Assembly (NCBI RefSeq): GCF_937988725.1
Contig: NZ_CALKHS010000007.1
Location: forward strand, 1-31,882
DNA from: an uncultured Castellaniella sp.
Lineage (GTDB): Bacteria > Pseudomonadota > Gammaproteobacteria > Burkholderiales > Burkholderiaceae_B
Direction: 5' to 3'
Length of the DNA: 31,882 nt
The position numbers and the translations under genes are program-made. The notes beneath the pieces were generated by a model. The model ran no database searches. It worked only from the letters and a program-made list of their open reading frames with translations, and was not told the origin of the DNA. This document shows positions 22,429-30,252 of the stretch, one piece after another (within the stretch, counting starts at the first letter, position 1; each line of letters begins with the position of its first letter).

Positions 22429-23562
22429 ATGATCATTTCCGCCTCCACCGATTACCGGGCCGCCGCCCAGCGCCGCCTGCCGCCCTTCCTGTTCCATTAC
22501 GCCGACGGCGGCGCCTATGCCGAATACACGCTGCGGCACAATGTCAGCGACCTGTCCGGGGTGGCCCTGCGCCAGCGGGTGCTGAACGACATGTCGCAGC
22601 TCGACTTGACGACCCGCCTGTTCGGCGAGACGCTGTCCATGCCGGTGGCGCTGGCGCCGGTGGGGCTGACCGGCATGTATGCCCGCCGGGGCGAGGTCCA
22701 GGTGGCGCGGGCTGCGGATGCGCATGGCATCCCGTACACCATGTCCACGGTGTCGGTCTGTCCGATCGAAGAAGTCGCGCCCGCCATCAGCCGGCCGATG
22801 TGGTTCCAGCTGTATGTGCTGAAGGATCGCGGCTTCATGAAAAGCGTGCTGGAACGCGCCCAGGCCGCCGGAGTTTCCACCCTGGTGTTCACGGTGGACA
22901 TGCCGGTGCCGGGCGCGCGCTATCGCGACGCCCATGCCGGCATGAGCGGCCCCTGCGCCGCCTGGCGCCGTTACGCGCAGGCCGTCCTGCATCCGCGCTG
23001 GGCCTGGGACGTGGGCCTGTGGGGGCGGCCGCACGACCTGGGCAATGTGTCCAGGTACCTGGGCAAACCCACCGGCCTGGAAGACTACATCGGCTGGCTG
23101 GGGAACAATTTCGATCCGTCGATTTCCTGGAAGGATCTGCAGTGGATCCGCGATTTCTGGAAGGGGCCGATGGTGATCAAGGGCATTCTGGATCCGGAGG
23201 ACGCCCGCGAAGCGGTGCGCTTCGGCGCCGACGGCATCGTCGTGTCCAACCACGGCGGCCGCCAGCTGGACGGCGTGCTGTCCACGGCCCGCGCCCTGCC
23301 GGCGATCGCCGACGCGGTCAAGGGGCAGATCACGCTGCTGGCCGATTCGGGCGTGCGCACCGGGCTGGACGTGGTGCGCATGCTGGCCCTGGGGGCGGAT
23401 ACCGTCCTGCTGGGCCGCGCCTGGCTGTACGCCCTGGCCGTCGGCGGCCAGGCGGGGGTGGCCAATCTGCTGTCCCTGATCGAAAAGGAAATGCGGGTCG
23501 CCATGACCCTGACCGGCGCGCGCACCATCGCGGACATCACCCGCGATTCACTGGTGCGCTGA
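22429..23562 (+). CDS. lldD: FMN-dependent L-lactate dehydrogenase
   Basis: A 377-residue FMN alpha-hydroxy acid dehydrogenase that oxidises L-lactate to pyruvate and feeds electrons to the quinone pool. The N-terminus has the standard SASTDYRAAAQRRLPPFLFHYADGG. Substrate and FMN motifs include LAPVGLTGMYARRGE and FQLYVLKDR. The active-site loop is SNHGGRQLD, with the catalytic His275 and an Arg. C-terminal ADSGVRTGLDVVRMLALGAD and LLGRAWLYAL bind the FMN phosphate. It lies 19 bases behind lldR. The stop is only three bases from the trpE stop on the other strand, leaving no room for a separate terminator. Confidence 0.95.
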   Translation: MIISASTDYRAAAQRRLPPFLFHYADGGAYAEYTLRHNVSDLSGVALRQRVLNDMSQLDLTTRLFGETLSMPVALAPVGLTGMYARRGEVQVARAADAHGIPYTMSTVSVCPIEEVAPAISRPMWFQLYVLKDRGFMKSVLERAQAAGVSTLVFTVDMPVPGARYRDAHAGMSGPCAAWRRYAQAVLHPRWAWDVGLWGRPHDLGNVSRYLGKPTGLEDYIGWLGNNFDPSISWKDLQWIRDFWKGPMVIKGILDPEDAREAVRFGADGIVVSNHGGRQLDGVLSTARALPAIADAVKGQITLLADSGVRTGLDVVRMLALGADTVLLGRAWLYALAVGGQAGVANLLSLIEKEMRVAMTLTGARTIADITRDSLVR

Positions 23563-23565
23563 TCC

Positions 23566-25086
23566 TCAAATAGGCTCGTCCAGCCCGAACTGCACCTGTT
23601 CGGCGGCGCGCAGCAGCGCCCGGGCCTTGGCCTCGGTTTCCTGCCATTCCTTTTCGGGGTCCGAATCGGCCACGATGCCGGCGGCGGCCTGCACGTACAG
23701 CATGCCGTCGCGGATGACGCCGGTGCGGATGGCGATGGCCAGATCCATTTCGCCGCCGTAGCTCAGGTACCCGGCCGCGCCGCCGTAGATGCCCCGGCGC
23801 ACGGGTTCGAGTTCGTCGATGATTTCCATGGCGCGGACTTTCGGCGCGCCCGTCAGAGTGCCGGCCGGGAAGGCGGCCCGCAGCACGTCGATGTTGCTCA
23901 TGCCGTCGTTCAGTTCGCCGCGCACGTTGGACACCAGGTGCATGACGTGGGAATAGCGCTCGATCGTCATGGTGTCGGTGACTTCCACCGAACCGGTCTT
24001 GGCGACGCGGCCGATGTCGTTGCGCGCCAGGTCGATCAGCATCACGTGTTCGGCACGCTCCTTCGGGTCCGCCAGCAGCTCCTGTTCCAGGCGCAGGTCT
24101 TCTTCCTGGGTGGCGCCGCGCTTGCGGGTGCCCGCCAGGGGGCGGATGGTGACCATTTCCCGGCTTTCGCCGCCTTCGACTTCGCGGTCCTGGCGCACCA
24201 GGATCTCGGGCGAGGCGCCCACGACGTGGAATGTGTCGAAGTTCCAGTAGTACATATAGGGCGAGGGGTTCAGGGACCGCAGCGCCCGGTACAGCGACAG
24301 GGGAGAGTCGCGGAAGGGCTTGGCGATCACCTGGCCGACCTGCACCTGCATCAGGTCGCCGGCGGCGATGTATTCCTTGGCCTTCAGCACGGCGGCGATG
24401 TAGTCTTCCTTCTTGAAGTCGCGCTCGGTGGGCGTCTGCATGCTGGCGTAGGCATAGGGGATGACGACCGGGGTGCGCAGCTTTTCGCGCAGGGCCTTCA
24501 GGCGCCGCCGGGCCAGGGCGTAGGCCTCGGGCTGCTGCGGGTCGGCGTAGACGATCAGGTAGGTGCGCCCGGCCAGGTTGTCGACGATGACGAGCTCGTC
24601 GACCTGCATCAGCATGATGTCGGGGGTGCCGGGCTGCTGGCCGGCCGGCCGGGGCTTCACGCAGGGCCCCAGGCGCGGCTCGATGTGGCGCACGGTGTCG
24701 TAGCCGAAGTAGCCGGCCAGGCCGCCCGCGAAACGCGGCATGCCGGGCCGCAGGGCGACGCGGAACCGTTTCTGGAAGGACTCGATGAAGGCCAGGGGGT
24801 CGCCTTCGTGGGTTTCCACCACCTGGCCCTGGCGTACGACTTCCGTGGTGGTGCCGGTGGCGCGGATCAGGGTCTTGGCGGGCAGGCCGATGAAGGAATA
24901 GCGCCCGAAGCGCTCGCCCCCCACGACGGATTCCAGCAGGCAGCTGTTGCGTCCCGCTTCCGGGCCGGCGTGGGCCAGTTTCAGGTAGATGGCCAGCGGC
25001 GTATCCAGGTCGGCATAGGTTTCCGCAATCAGGGGAATGCGGTTGTAGCCTTGGGCGGCCAGTGCGTTGAATTCGATTTCTGTCAT
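23566..25086 (-). CDS. trpE: Anthranilate synthase component I
   Basis: A 506-residue chorismate-binding enzyme that with TrpG makes anthranilate, the first step of tryptophan synthesis. The N-terminal domain has the Trp feedback-binding LLES (residues 50-53). The C-terminal catalytic domain has VGASPEILVR, TIRPLAGTRKRG, LIDLARNDIGRVAKTG, RAAFPAGTLTGAPKVRAMEII and YGGAAGYLSYGGEMDLAIAIRT. Length is normal. ATG 25086 is chosen because the conserved N-terminus starts there; an upstream in-frame extension runs through the attenuator terminator. It is preceded by a Trp leader peptide and separated from trpG by the lld cassette. Confidence 0.96.
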   Translation of the reverse strand: MTEIEFNALAAQGYNRIPLIAETYADLDTPLAIYLKLAHAGPEAGRNSCLLESVVGGERFGRYSFIGLPAKTLIRATGTTTEVVRQGQVVETHEGDPLAFIESFQKRFRVALRPGMPRFAGGLAGYFGYDTVRHIEPRLGPCVKPRPAGQQPGTPDIMLMQVDELVIVDNLAGRTYLIVYADPQQPEAYALARRRLKALREKLRTPVVIPYAYASMQTPTERDFKKEDYIAAVLKAKEYIAAGDLMQVQVGQVIAKPFRDSPLSLYRALRSLNPSPYMYYWNFDTFHVVGASPEILVRQDREVEGGESREMVTIRPLAGTRKRGATQEEDLRLEQELLADPKERAEHVMLIDLARNDIGRVAKTGSVEVTDTMTIERYSHVMHLVSNVRGELNDGMSNIDVLRAAFPAGTLTGAPKVRAMEIIDELEPVRRGIYGGAAGYLSYGGEMDLAIAIRTGVIRDGMLYVQAAAGIVADSDPEKEWQETEAKARALLRAAEQVQFGLDEPI

Positions 25087-25116
25087 AGCGGTCTGTGGGA
25101 TGAGGGCAGCCGAGAC

Positions 25117-25147
25117 AAAAAAGCCCGGCCAATCAAAGGTCCGGGCT
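25117..25147 (-). terminator. Attenuator terminator upstream of trpE
   Basis: Read leftwards, AGCCCGG (25147-25141) pairs with CCGGGCT (25128-25122) around a 12-base loop, followed by five further T. This is a strong intrinsic terminator located between the Trp leader peptide and trpE. Its 5' arm (25146-25140) can pair instead with TCCGGGT at 25199-25193 (six Watson-Crick pairs plus one wobble) to form an antiterminator. Confidence 0.85.
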
Positions 25148-25160
25148 GTGATGCGGGGCG

Positions 25161-25176
25161 GCACGGGTCAACGTGC
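25161..25176 (-). promoter_or_regulatory. Small hairpin inside the trpE leader
   Basis: GCACG (25176-25172, read leftwards) pairs with CGTGC (25165-25161) around a six-base loop, between the leader peptide and the terminator. It may act as a spacer or protector hairpin; its role is not clear. Confidence 0.45.
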
Positions 25177-25190
25177 ACGCCGGGATGCCA

Positions 25191-25262
25191 TTACCCGGAA
25201 CGCCAACACCACCAGCGCCAGGTGGCGCGGGTGGTGGTCGGGTAATAGCGGAAGCTGTTCAT
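25191..25262 (-). CDS. trpL: Tryptophan leader peptide of trpE
   Basis: A 23-residue open frame starting MNSFRYYPTTTRAT and ending WRWWCWRSG before TAA. Trp codons are at positions 15, 17, 18 and 20, an extreme enrichment. Its ATG overlaps the gph stop as ATGA, and I see no good ribosome binding site of its own, so it is probably translated by coupling to gph. The DNA of codons 9-19 can also fold into a hairpin (25207-25236: CACCACC with GGTGGTG, and GCGCC with GGCGC). The end of the leader (25199-25193) can pair with the 5' arm of the trpE terminator, so a ribosome reaching the stop blocks the antiterminator, and one held early on the Trp codons permits it. Confidence 0.85.
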   Translation of the reverse strand: MNSFRYYPTTTRATWRWWCWRSG

Positions 25263-25981
25263 GCGAATTGCGGAGTTTGGTCGGCGGCCCACTGGGCTGC
25301 CTCGACAAGGGAACTCACTATAGCATCCACCGGCAGGCTCTGCACAGGCTGGCCTTCGTTGTAGCCGTAGGGCAGGGCCAGGACCTGGATGCCGGCCGCC
25401 TGGGCCGCCAGCGCGTCGTTGATCGAATCGCCGATGAACAGGGCCTGCGCGGGCTGGATGCCCAGCAGGTCGCAGGCGTGGAACAGGGGCAGGGGATCGG
25501 GTTTCTTGCGTTCGCAGGTGTCGCCGCAGACAATGGCGTCGAAGTAGCCGTCCAGCCCCATGTGCCGCAGCAGCGGCGTCGTGAAATCGGAACCCTTGTT
25601 GGTGACGACGGCCAGCCGGGCGCCCTGGCTGCGGAAGGCTTCCAGCCCCGCCACCACGCCCGGGAAGAGCTGGCTGTGGCGGCCGTTGAAGGCGCGATAG
25701 TGGTCCTGGTAGCGGGCCAGGCCGCGCATGACCTGATCGACGCTGGGCGCTTGTCCGTCGTGGCTGAGCGTGCGGATGACCAGTTGCTCGACGCCTTTGC
25801 CGACGAAGGTGGCGATCAGGGACTGCGGCAACGGCGTCAGGCCCATGTCCTGGCGCATGGCGTTGGCGGCATCCGCCAGGTCGGGGATGGTATGCACCAG
25901 AGTGCCATCCAGATCAAACAATATTCCGGCGAAGTGCATGGTGCGGCGAAGCGATAAGGTTGGTGCGTCAAACGGGCTCAT
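25259..25981 (-). CDS. gph: Phosphoglycolate phosphatase (HAD family)
   Basis: A 240-residue HAD hydrolase that removes 2-phosphoglycolate, a product of DNA repair and of oxygenase side reactions. Motif I is LFDLDGTLVHTIPDL (nucleophile and acid Asp), motif II VVTNKGSDF, the motif III Lys is in CERKKPDPLPL, and motif IV is LFIGDSINDALAAQAAG. The cap domain segment FVGKGVEQLVIRTL is typical of Gph. ATG 25981 has GGGAAG a few bases upstream; ATG 25939 is an alternative nearer motif I. It lies 38 bases after rpe. Its stop overlaps the start of the trpE leader peptide, tying its translation to Trp attenuation. The rpe-gph-trpE order is familiar in betaproteobacteria. Confidence 0.92.
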   Translation of the reverse strand: MSPFDAPTLSLRRTMHFAGILFDLDGTLVHTIPDLADAANAMRQDMGLTPLPQSLIATFVGKGVEQLVIRTLSHDGQAPSVDQVMRGLARYQDHYRAFNGRHSQLFPGVVAGLEAFRSQGARLAVVTNKGSDFTTPLLRHMGLDGYFDAIVCGDTCERKKPDPLPLFHACDLLGIQPAQALFIGDSINDALAAQAAGIQVLALPYGYNEGQPVQSLPVDAIVSSLVEAAQWAADQTPQFA

Positions 25982-26019
25982 GGTAGCACTTCCCGTTCAG
26001 GCGTGTCTTGTCGAGGGGT

Positions 26020-26754
26020 TCAGGAAACGATTGTTTCATCCGGCTCGGCTGCGGCGCTGCGCTGGGCGTCTCCCTGGGCGATGCCTTGGCGCAGATCCGC
26101 GATGACGCGGCGGTAATCGGGCTGGCCGAAGACCGCCGAGCCGGCCACGAAGGCGTCGGCCCCGGCGGCGCGGATGCCTGCAATGTTGTCGGGCTTGACC
26201 CCACCGTCGATCTCCAGGGCGATGGCCTGGCCGCCCCGGGCCTGCCAGCGGTCGATGCGGCCGCGCGCCTGCTGGAGCTTCTGCAGCGTGTGGGGGATGA
26301 AGGACTGCCCGCCGAAACCGGGGTTGACCGACATCAGCAGCACCAGGTCCAGGCGGTCCATGACGTGGTCCATCCAGTCCAGCGGGGTGGCCGGATTGAA
26401 GACCAGACCGGCCTGGCAGCCATGGTCGCGGATGAGGGCCAGCGTGCGATCCACGTGGCGCGAGGCTTCCGGGTGGAAGCTGATGATGTTGGCCCCCGCC
26501 TTGGCGAAGGCGGGCACCAGAGCGTCCACGGGTTCGACCATCAGGTGGACGTCGATGGGGGCCTGGGTGTGGGGCCGCAGGGCCGCGCAGACCATGGGCC
26601 CCATGGTCAGGTTGGGGACGAAATGATTGTCCATGACATCGAAGTGGATCCAGTCCGCCCCGGCGGCCACCACCGCGGCGACTTCCTCGCCCAGCCGGGC
26701 GAAATCTGCGGACAGCAAACTGGGGGCGATGCGGGCGGGAGGCAGGACGGTCAT
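26020..26754 (-). CDS. rpe: Ribulose-phosphate 3-epimerase
   Basis: A 244-residue TIM-barrel enzyme of the pentose phosphate and Calvin pathways that interconverts ribulose 5-phosphate and xylulose 5-phosphate. Metal and catalytic motifs are APSLLSADFARLG, WIHFDVMDNHFVPNLTMGP, DVHLMVEP, IISFHPEAS, LLMSVNPGFGGQSFIP and the phosphate-binding end EIDGGVKPDNI and AGADAFVAGSAVFG. It lies upstream of gph on the same strand and diverges from mltA across 73 bases, where the promoters of both units should lie. The last 20 or so residues form an Ala/Glu-rich tail beyond the usual fold. Confidence 0.96.
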   Translation of the reverse strand: MTVLPPARIAPSLLSADFARLGEEVAAVVAAGADWIHFDVMDNHFVPNLTMGPMVCAALRPHTQAPIDVHLMVEPVDALVPAFAKAGANIISFHPEASRHVDRTLALIRDHGCQAGLVFNPATPLDWMDHVMDRLDLVLLMSVNPGFGGQSFIPHTLQKLQQARGRIDRWQARGGQAIALEIDGGVKPDNIAGIRAAGADAFVAGSAVFGQPDYRRVIADLRQGIAQGDAQRSAAAEPDETIVS

Positions 26755-26827
26755 GGCGAAACAGGGTCCGGATGTGTCATGATGACGGTTTGATGATCCC
26801 GCCTATTTTAGTGCACCCCGTTTTGGC

Positions 26828-28105
26828 ATGAAAAAGCTTCTGTGGTCCGCGGCCGTGCTGGCCTTGTTAAGCGCCTGTTCCTCGGTCCCCCTGGAAGAAG
26901 GCCCGGCGGGCGAGCCGTCCACCGAACCCGCCGTGACGCAGCCGCTGGTGGTGCCGCCCCTGTCCGCATTGCCGGAAACCCCGGCGCGCACCCTGAAGGG
27001 CCGCTATGCGCCGGCCGCCTGGCAACAACTGCCGGGCTGGGCCGAAGACGACCTGTCCCACGTCTGGAAAGGCCTGCTCAATGATTGCCGGGGCCTGATG
27101 CGCCCCGTGCCGGGGTCTCTGGCCGCGCCGGCCCGGGCCGCTCCCCGCGCCTGGCAGCCGGTGTGCCAGGCCGCCGTGCAGGCGGGGCTGGGGCCGCAGG
27201 CGTCGGGCGCGCCGGTGCGCAGCTTCCTGCAGACCCATCTGCGCCCCTGGCGGCTGGATCAGGCGTCGGGGCAGCCGGCCAGCGGCACCACGACCGGCTA
27301 TTACGAACCCTTGATTCACGCTTCCCGCAGCCGCGCGGGCGCCTACCGGTGGCCGCTGTATGCCACGCCCTCCGACCTGCTGATCGTCGATCTGGGCGCC
27401 ATCTACCCCGAGCTGGCCGGCAAGCGGGTGCGCGGCAAGCTGGACGGCCGGCGCGTCGTGCCTTACGACACGCGGGCGCAGATCGCCGCCGACCCGGCCC
27501 GCCAGCCGCCCGTCATCGTCTGGGCCAGCGACCCGGTCGAGGCCTTCTTCCTGCAGGTCCAGGGGTCCGGGCGCGCCGTGCTGCCGGATGGCTCCGTGGT
27601 CCGCCTGGCGTATGCCGACCATAACGGCCGTCCCTACGTGTCGATCGGCCAATGGCTCGCGCAGCAGGGGGAAATGCCGCTGGCGCAGACTTCGATGCAA
27701 AATATCAAGCAATGGGCCCGCAATCATCCGGATCGCGTGCAGCAGATGCTCAACGTCAACCCGGCCATGGTGTTTTTCCGCGAGGAAGCCATCGACGACC
27801 CGGAACTCGGCCCCCGGGGCGCTTACGGGGTGCCGCTGATGGCGCAGCGTTCGATCGCCGTCGATACCGATTTCGTGCCGCTGGGCACGCCGGTCTGGCT
27901 GGACACCCGCCAGCCGGGCGGGGCGGGCCCGCTGCAGCGCCTGGTCTTCGCCCAGGATACGGGGGCGGCCATCCGGGGCGCGGCGCGTGCGGATTTCTAT
28001 TGGGGGACGGGCGATCAGGCCGGCGCCGCGGCCGGGCGGATGAAGCAGCCGGGTCGGCAATGGCTGCTGTGGCCCGCCCATGCCGGGGCGCCCAGCGCCC
28101 GCTGA
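26828..28105 (+). CDS. mltA: Membrane-bound lytic murein transglycosylase A, lipoprotein
   Basis: A 425-residue outer-membrane lipoprotein that cleaves peptidoglycan glycan strands to 1,6-anhydromuropeptides. The lipoprotein signal is MKKLLWSAAVLALLSAC, with Cys17 as lipid site, followed by a Pro/Glu-rich linker. The MltA core includes TGYYEPLIHASRSRAG, PYDTRAQI and VQGSGRAVLPDG. The C-terminal 3D domain has IAVDTDFVPLGTPVW and AQDTGAAIRGAARADFYWG, with Asp389 at the place expected for the catalytic acid. It diverges from rpe. The stop lies 10 bases before the UbiH-like gene, so they are probably co-transcribed. Confidence 0.93.
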   Translation: MKKLLWSAAVLALLSACSSVPLEEGPAGEPSTEPAVTQPLVVPPLSALPETPARTLKGRYAPAAWQQLPGWAEDDLSHVWKGLLNDCRGLMRPVPGSLAAPARAAPRAWQPVCQAAVQAGLGPQASGAPVRSFLQTHLRPWRLDQASGQPASGTTTGYYEPLIHASRSRAGAYRWPLYATPSDLLIVDLGAIYPELAGKRVRGKLDGRRVVPYDTRAQIAADPARQPPVIVWASDPVEAFFLQVQGSGRAVLPDGSVVRLAYADHNGRPYVSIGQWLAQQGEMPLAQTSMQNIKQWARNHPDRVQQMLNVNPAMVFFREEAIDDPELGPRGAYGVPLMAQRSIAVDTDFVPLGTPVWLDTRQPGGAGPLQRLVFAQDTGAAIRGAARADFYWGTGDQAGAAAGRMKQPGRQWLLWPAHAGAPSAR

Positions 28106-28115
28106 CGAAAACATC

Positions 28116-29300
28116 ATGACACCACCATCCATTCTTGTGTGCGGCACCGGCATCGCCGGCCTGGCGTGCGCCCTGGGGCTGTCGCGGGCCGGACTGTCGG
28201 TCGGGCTGCTGGGGCCGCGCCACGTGCCGGCCGTGCGGGCGGCTGACGACTATCATCCGCGGGTGTACGCGATCTCCGACGCCAGCCGCGCGCTGCTGGA
28301 TCGCCTGGGGGCCTGGCGGCTGATCGATGCCCGCCGCGTCACGCCGGTCGAGGCCATGGAAATCCATGGCGATGCGAGCGGCTGCCTGGATCTGTCGGCC
28401 TGGCAGGACGCCCGGGACGCCCTGGCCTGGATCGTCGAGTCCGGCGAGATCGAACGGGCCCTGCAGCAGGCGGTGCAGGTCATGGGCATCGCCTGGCACG
28501 AAGACCAGTTCGCCGGCCTGATCACCCAGTCGGCCGGGATCACCGTGACCACCGCCCAGGGGCGGCAGTGGCAGCCCGACCTGCTGATCGGCGCCGACGG
28601 CGCGCGGTCGCCGGTGCGCCAGGCCGCCCGCATCCACCACGACTACACGCCCTACGGCGACATGGGCGTGGTGGCCCACCTGGACATCGAGCGTCCGCAC
28701 CAGAACCGGGCCTATCAGTGGTTCACCGGGGACAGCGTCTTCGCGCTGCTGCCGATGCCGGACACGGCCGACGGGCCGCAGGCCTCGCTGGTCTGGTCCA
28801 TGCCCGAAGGCGCCGCCCGCGACTGGATGGCCCTGGACGCCCAGGCGCAGCAGGCGTATCTGGCCTCCCATGGGCAGTCCATCACCGGCGGGCGCCTGGG
28901 TCGCCTGCGGCTGCGCACGCAGCCGCAGGGCTTCCCCCTGACCCTGGAGCGGACCGCCATGGTGGCGCCCGGCGTGGCGCTGGTGGGCGATGCGGCCCAT
29001 CGCGTGCACCCGCTGGCGGGCCAGGGACTGAACCTGGGGCTGGGCGACGTGCAGGCTATGATGCAAGTGCTGCAGGCCCGGGAATCCTACCGTTCGCCCG
29101 GAGATCCGCGGGTGCTGGCCCGCTACCGCCGCCAGCGGGCCGAGCCGGTGTGGGCGATGGGGGCCGTGACGCACGGCCTGCACCGCCTGTTCGGCACGCA
29201 GTGCGCGCCGCTGGCCTGGGCGCGGAATCAGGGCATGCAGGTGGCGGATCGCCTGCCTTTCCTGAAGCGTCAGTTGATTCGGGCGGCCGCCGGGGATTGA
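28116..29300 (+). CDS. UbiH/UbiF/Coq6-family FAD-dependent monooxygenase
   Basis: A 394-residue aromatic-ring hydroxylase. The N-terminal dinucleotide motif GTGIAGLACALGLSRAG has Gly10-x-Gly12-x-x-Gly15. The second FAD/NADPH motif is IGADGARSPVRQ (Asp161-Gly162), and the third is ALVGDAAHRVHPLAGQGLNL (Asp292). These three motifs define the ubiquinone hydroxylases, which hydroxylate the benzoquinol ring during coenzyme Q synthesis at the inner membrane. Which ring position it acts on (UbiH, UbiF or UbiI type) cannot be decided by eye. ATG 28116 is placed just before the FAD strand. It lies between mltA and dsbC in one apparent operon. Confidence 0.88.
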   Translation: MTPPSILVCGTGIAGLACALGLSRAGLSVGLLGPRHVPAVRAADDYHPRVYAISDASRALLDRLGAWRLIDARRVTPVEAMEIHGDASGCLDLSAWQDARDALAWIVESGEIERALQQAVQVMGIAWHEDQFAGLITQSAGITVTTAQGRQWQPDLLIGADGARSPVRQAARIHHDYTPYGDMGVVAHLDIERPHQNRAYQWFTGDSVFALLPMPDTADGPQASLVWSMPEGAARDWMALDAQAQQAYLASHGQSITGGRLGRLRLRTQPQGFPLTLERTAMVAPGVALVGDAAHRVHPLAGQGLNLGLGDVQAMMQVLQARESYRSPGDPRVLARYRRQRAEPVWAMGAVTHGLHRLFGTQCAPLAWARNQGMQVADRLPFLKRQLIRAAAGD

Positions 29301-29341
29301 GCCCCGTCGGATCGGCCCATCCGGTATCGAGAGGTTTTTTC

Positions 29342-30178
29342 ATGAAGCGTTTTTCAAGTCTGGCCGGGCTGCTGCTGTGCGCCAGCCTGGCCGCGCAGGC
29401 CCAACCCGCGGATCAGGTGCTGAGCACCCAGGCCGATCATTCGGCCGCGGCGTCCAACGATGGGGTGGTGACGGCGACAGGGGGCATGTCCACGCCCTCG
29501 GACGCCAAGGTGACGGCGACGGCCCCCGCGCCGGAGCAGGCCCAGGCCATCACCCGGGCGTTCGAGCAGCGTTTCCCGGGCATCCGGGTGGATGCCGTGC
29601 GGGTGACCCCGATGGGGGGAATCTACGAAGTGCAGGTGGGAATGGACCTGCTGTACACCGACGCCCAGGTGGACTACGTGCTGCAGGGATCGCTGATCGA
29701 CGCCAAGGCCCGCCGGGATCTGACGGCGGAGCGGCTGGAAGTCCTGCAGCAGGTGGCGTTCGACAGCCTGCCGCTGGACCGCGCCATCCGGCAGGTCAAG
29801 GGCACGGGCGCGCGCAAGGTCGCCGTCTTCGAGGACCCGAACTGCGGCTACTGCAAGCAGCTGCACCGCACCCTGGAAGATGTGGACAACGTCACGGTCT
29901 ATACCTTCCTGTTCCCGATCCTGACCCCCGATTCGGCGACCAGGTCCCGGGACATCTGGTGCGCCCCCGACCCGGCCAAGGCCTGGAAGGCCTGGATGCT
30001 GAATGGCGAGCAGCCCGCCACGGCGGACTGCCCGACGCCCATCCAGGAAAACCTGGCGCTGGGCCGCAAGCTGAACATCCAGGGGACGCCCGCCCTGTTC
30101 TTCGCCGACGGCAGCCGGGTCAACGGCGCGCTGCCCCTGGACGCCCTGAAGAAAAAACTGGACGAGCAGAAGGGATGA
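29342..30178 (+). CDS. dsbC: Thiol:disulfide interchange protein, DsbC family
   Basis: A 278-residue periplasmic disulfide isomerase. Residues 1-20 (MKRFSSLAGLLLCASLAAQA) are a Sec signal peptide. After a Ser/Thr/Ala-rich linker of about 40 residues, the N-terminal dimerisation domain runs about 55-140 (FEQRFPGIRVDAVRVTPMGG and YVLQGSLIDAKARRDLT). The thioredoxin-like domain has the active site CGYC (Cys168, Cys171) in FEDPNCGYCKQ, a second Cys pair (Cys in DIWCAP and TADCPTP), and the cis-Pro segment IQGTPALFF. The long low-complexity linker before the dimerisation domain is larger than in E. coli DsbC. GAGAGG lies eight bases upstream of the ATG. A perfect inverted repeat follows the stop. 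Confidence 0.94.
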   Translation: MKRFSSLAGLLLCASLAAQAQPADQVLSTQADHSAAASNDGVVTATGGMSTPSDAKVTATAPAPEQAQAITRAFEQRFPGIRVDAVRVTPMGGIYEVQVGMDLLYTDAQVDYVLQGSLIDAKARRDLTAERLEVLQQVAFDSLPLDRAIRQVKGTGARKVAVFEDPNCGYCKQLHRTLEDVDNVTVYTFLFPILTPDSATRSRDIWCAPDPAKAWKAWMLNGEQPATADCPTPIQENLALGRKLNIQGTPALFFADGSRVNGALPLDALKKKLDEQKG

Positions 30179-30179
30179 G

Positions 30180-30219
30180 CCAGGCACGTGTCAGTCCCTG
30201 CGGACTGACACGTGCCTGG
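30180..30219. repeat. Perfect 18-bp inverted repeat after dsbC
   Basis: CCAGGCACGTGTCAGTCC (30180-30197), a four-base loop CTGC, then the exact reverse complement (30202-30219). It begins one base after the dsbC stop, between dsbC and the facing substrate-binding protein gene. No T-run follows on either strand. It could be a bidirectional transcription end or one copy of a dispersed palindromic repeat. Confidence 0.85.
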
Positions 30220-30252
30220 CGAATCGGAGCGGCTTGCAAGCCTGTTGATCCC

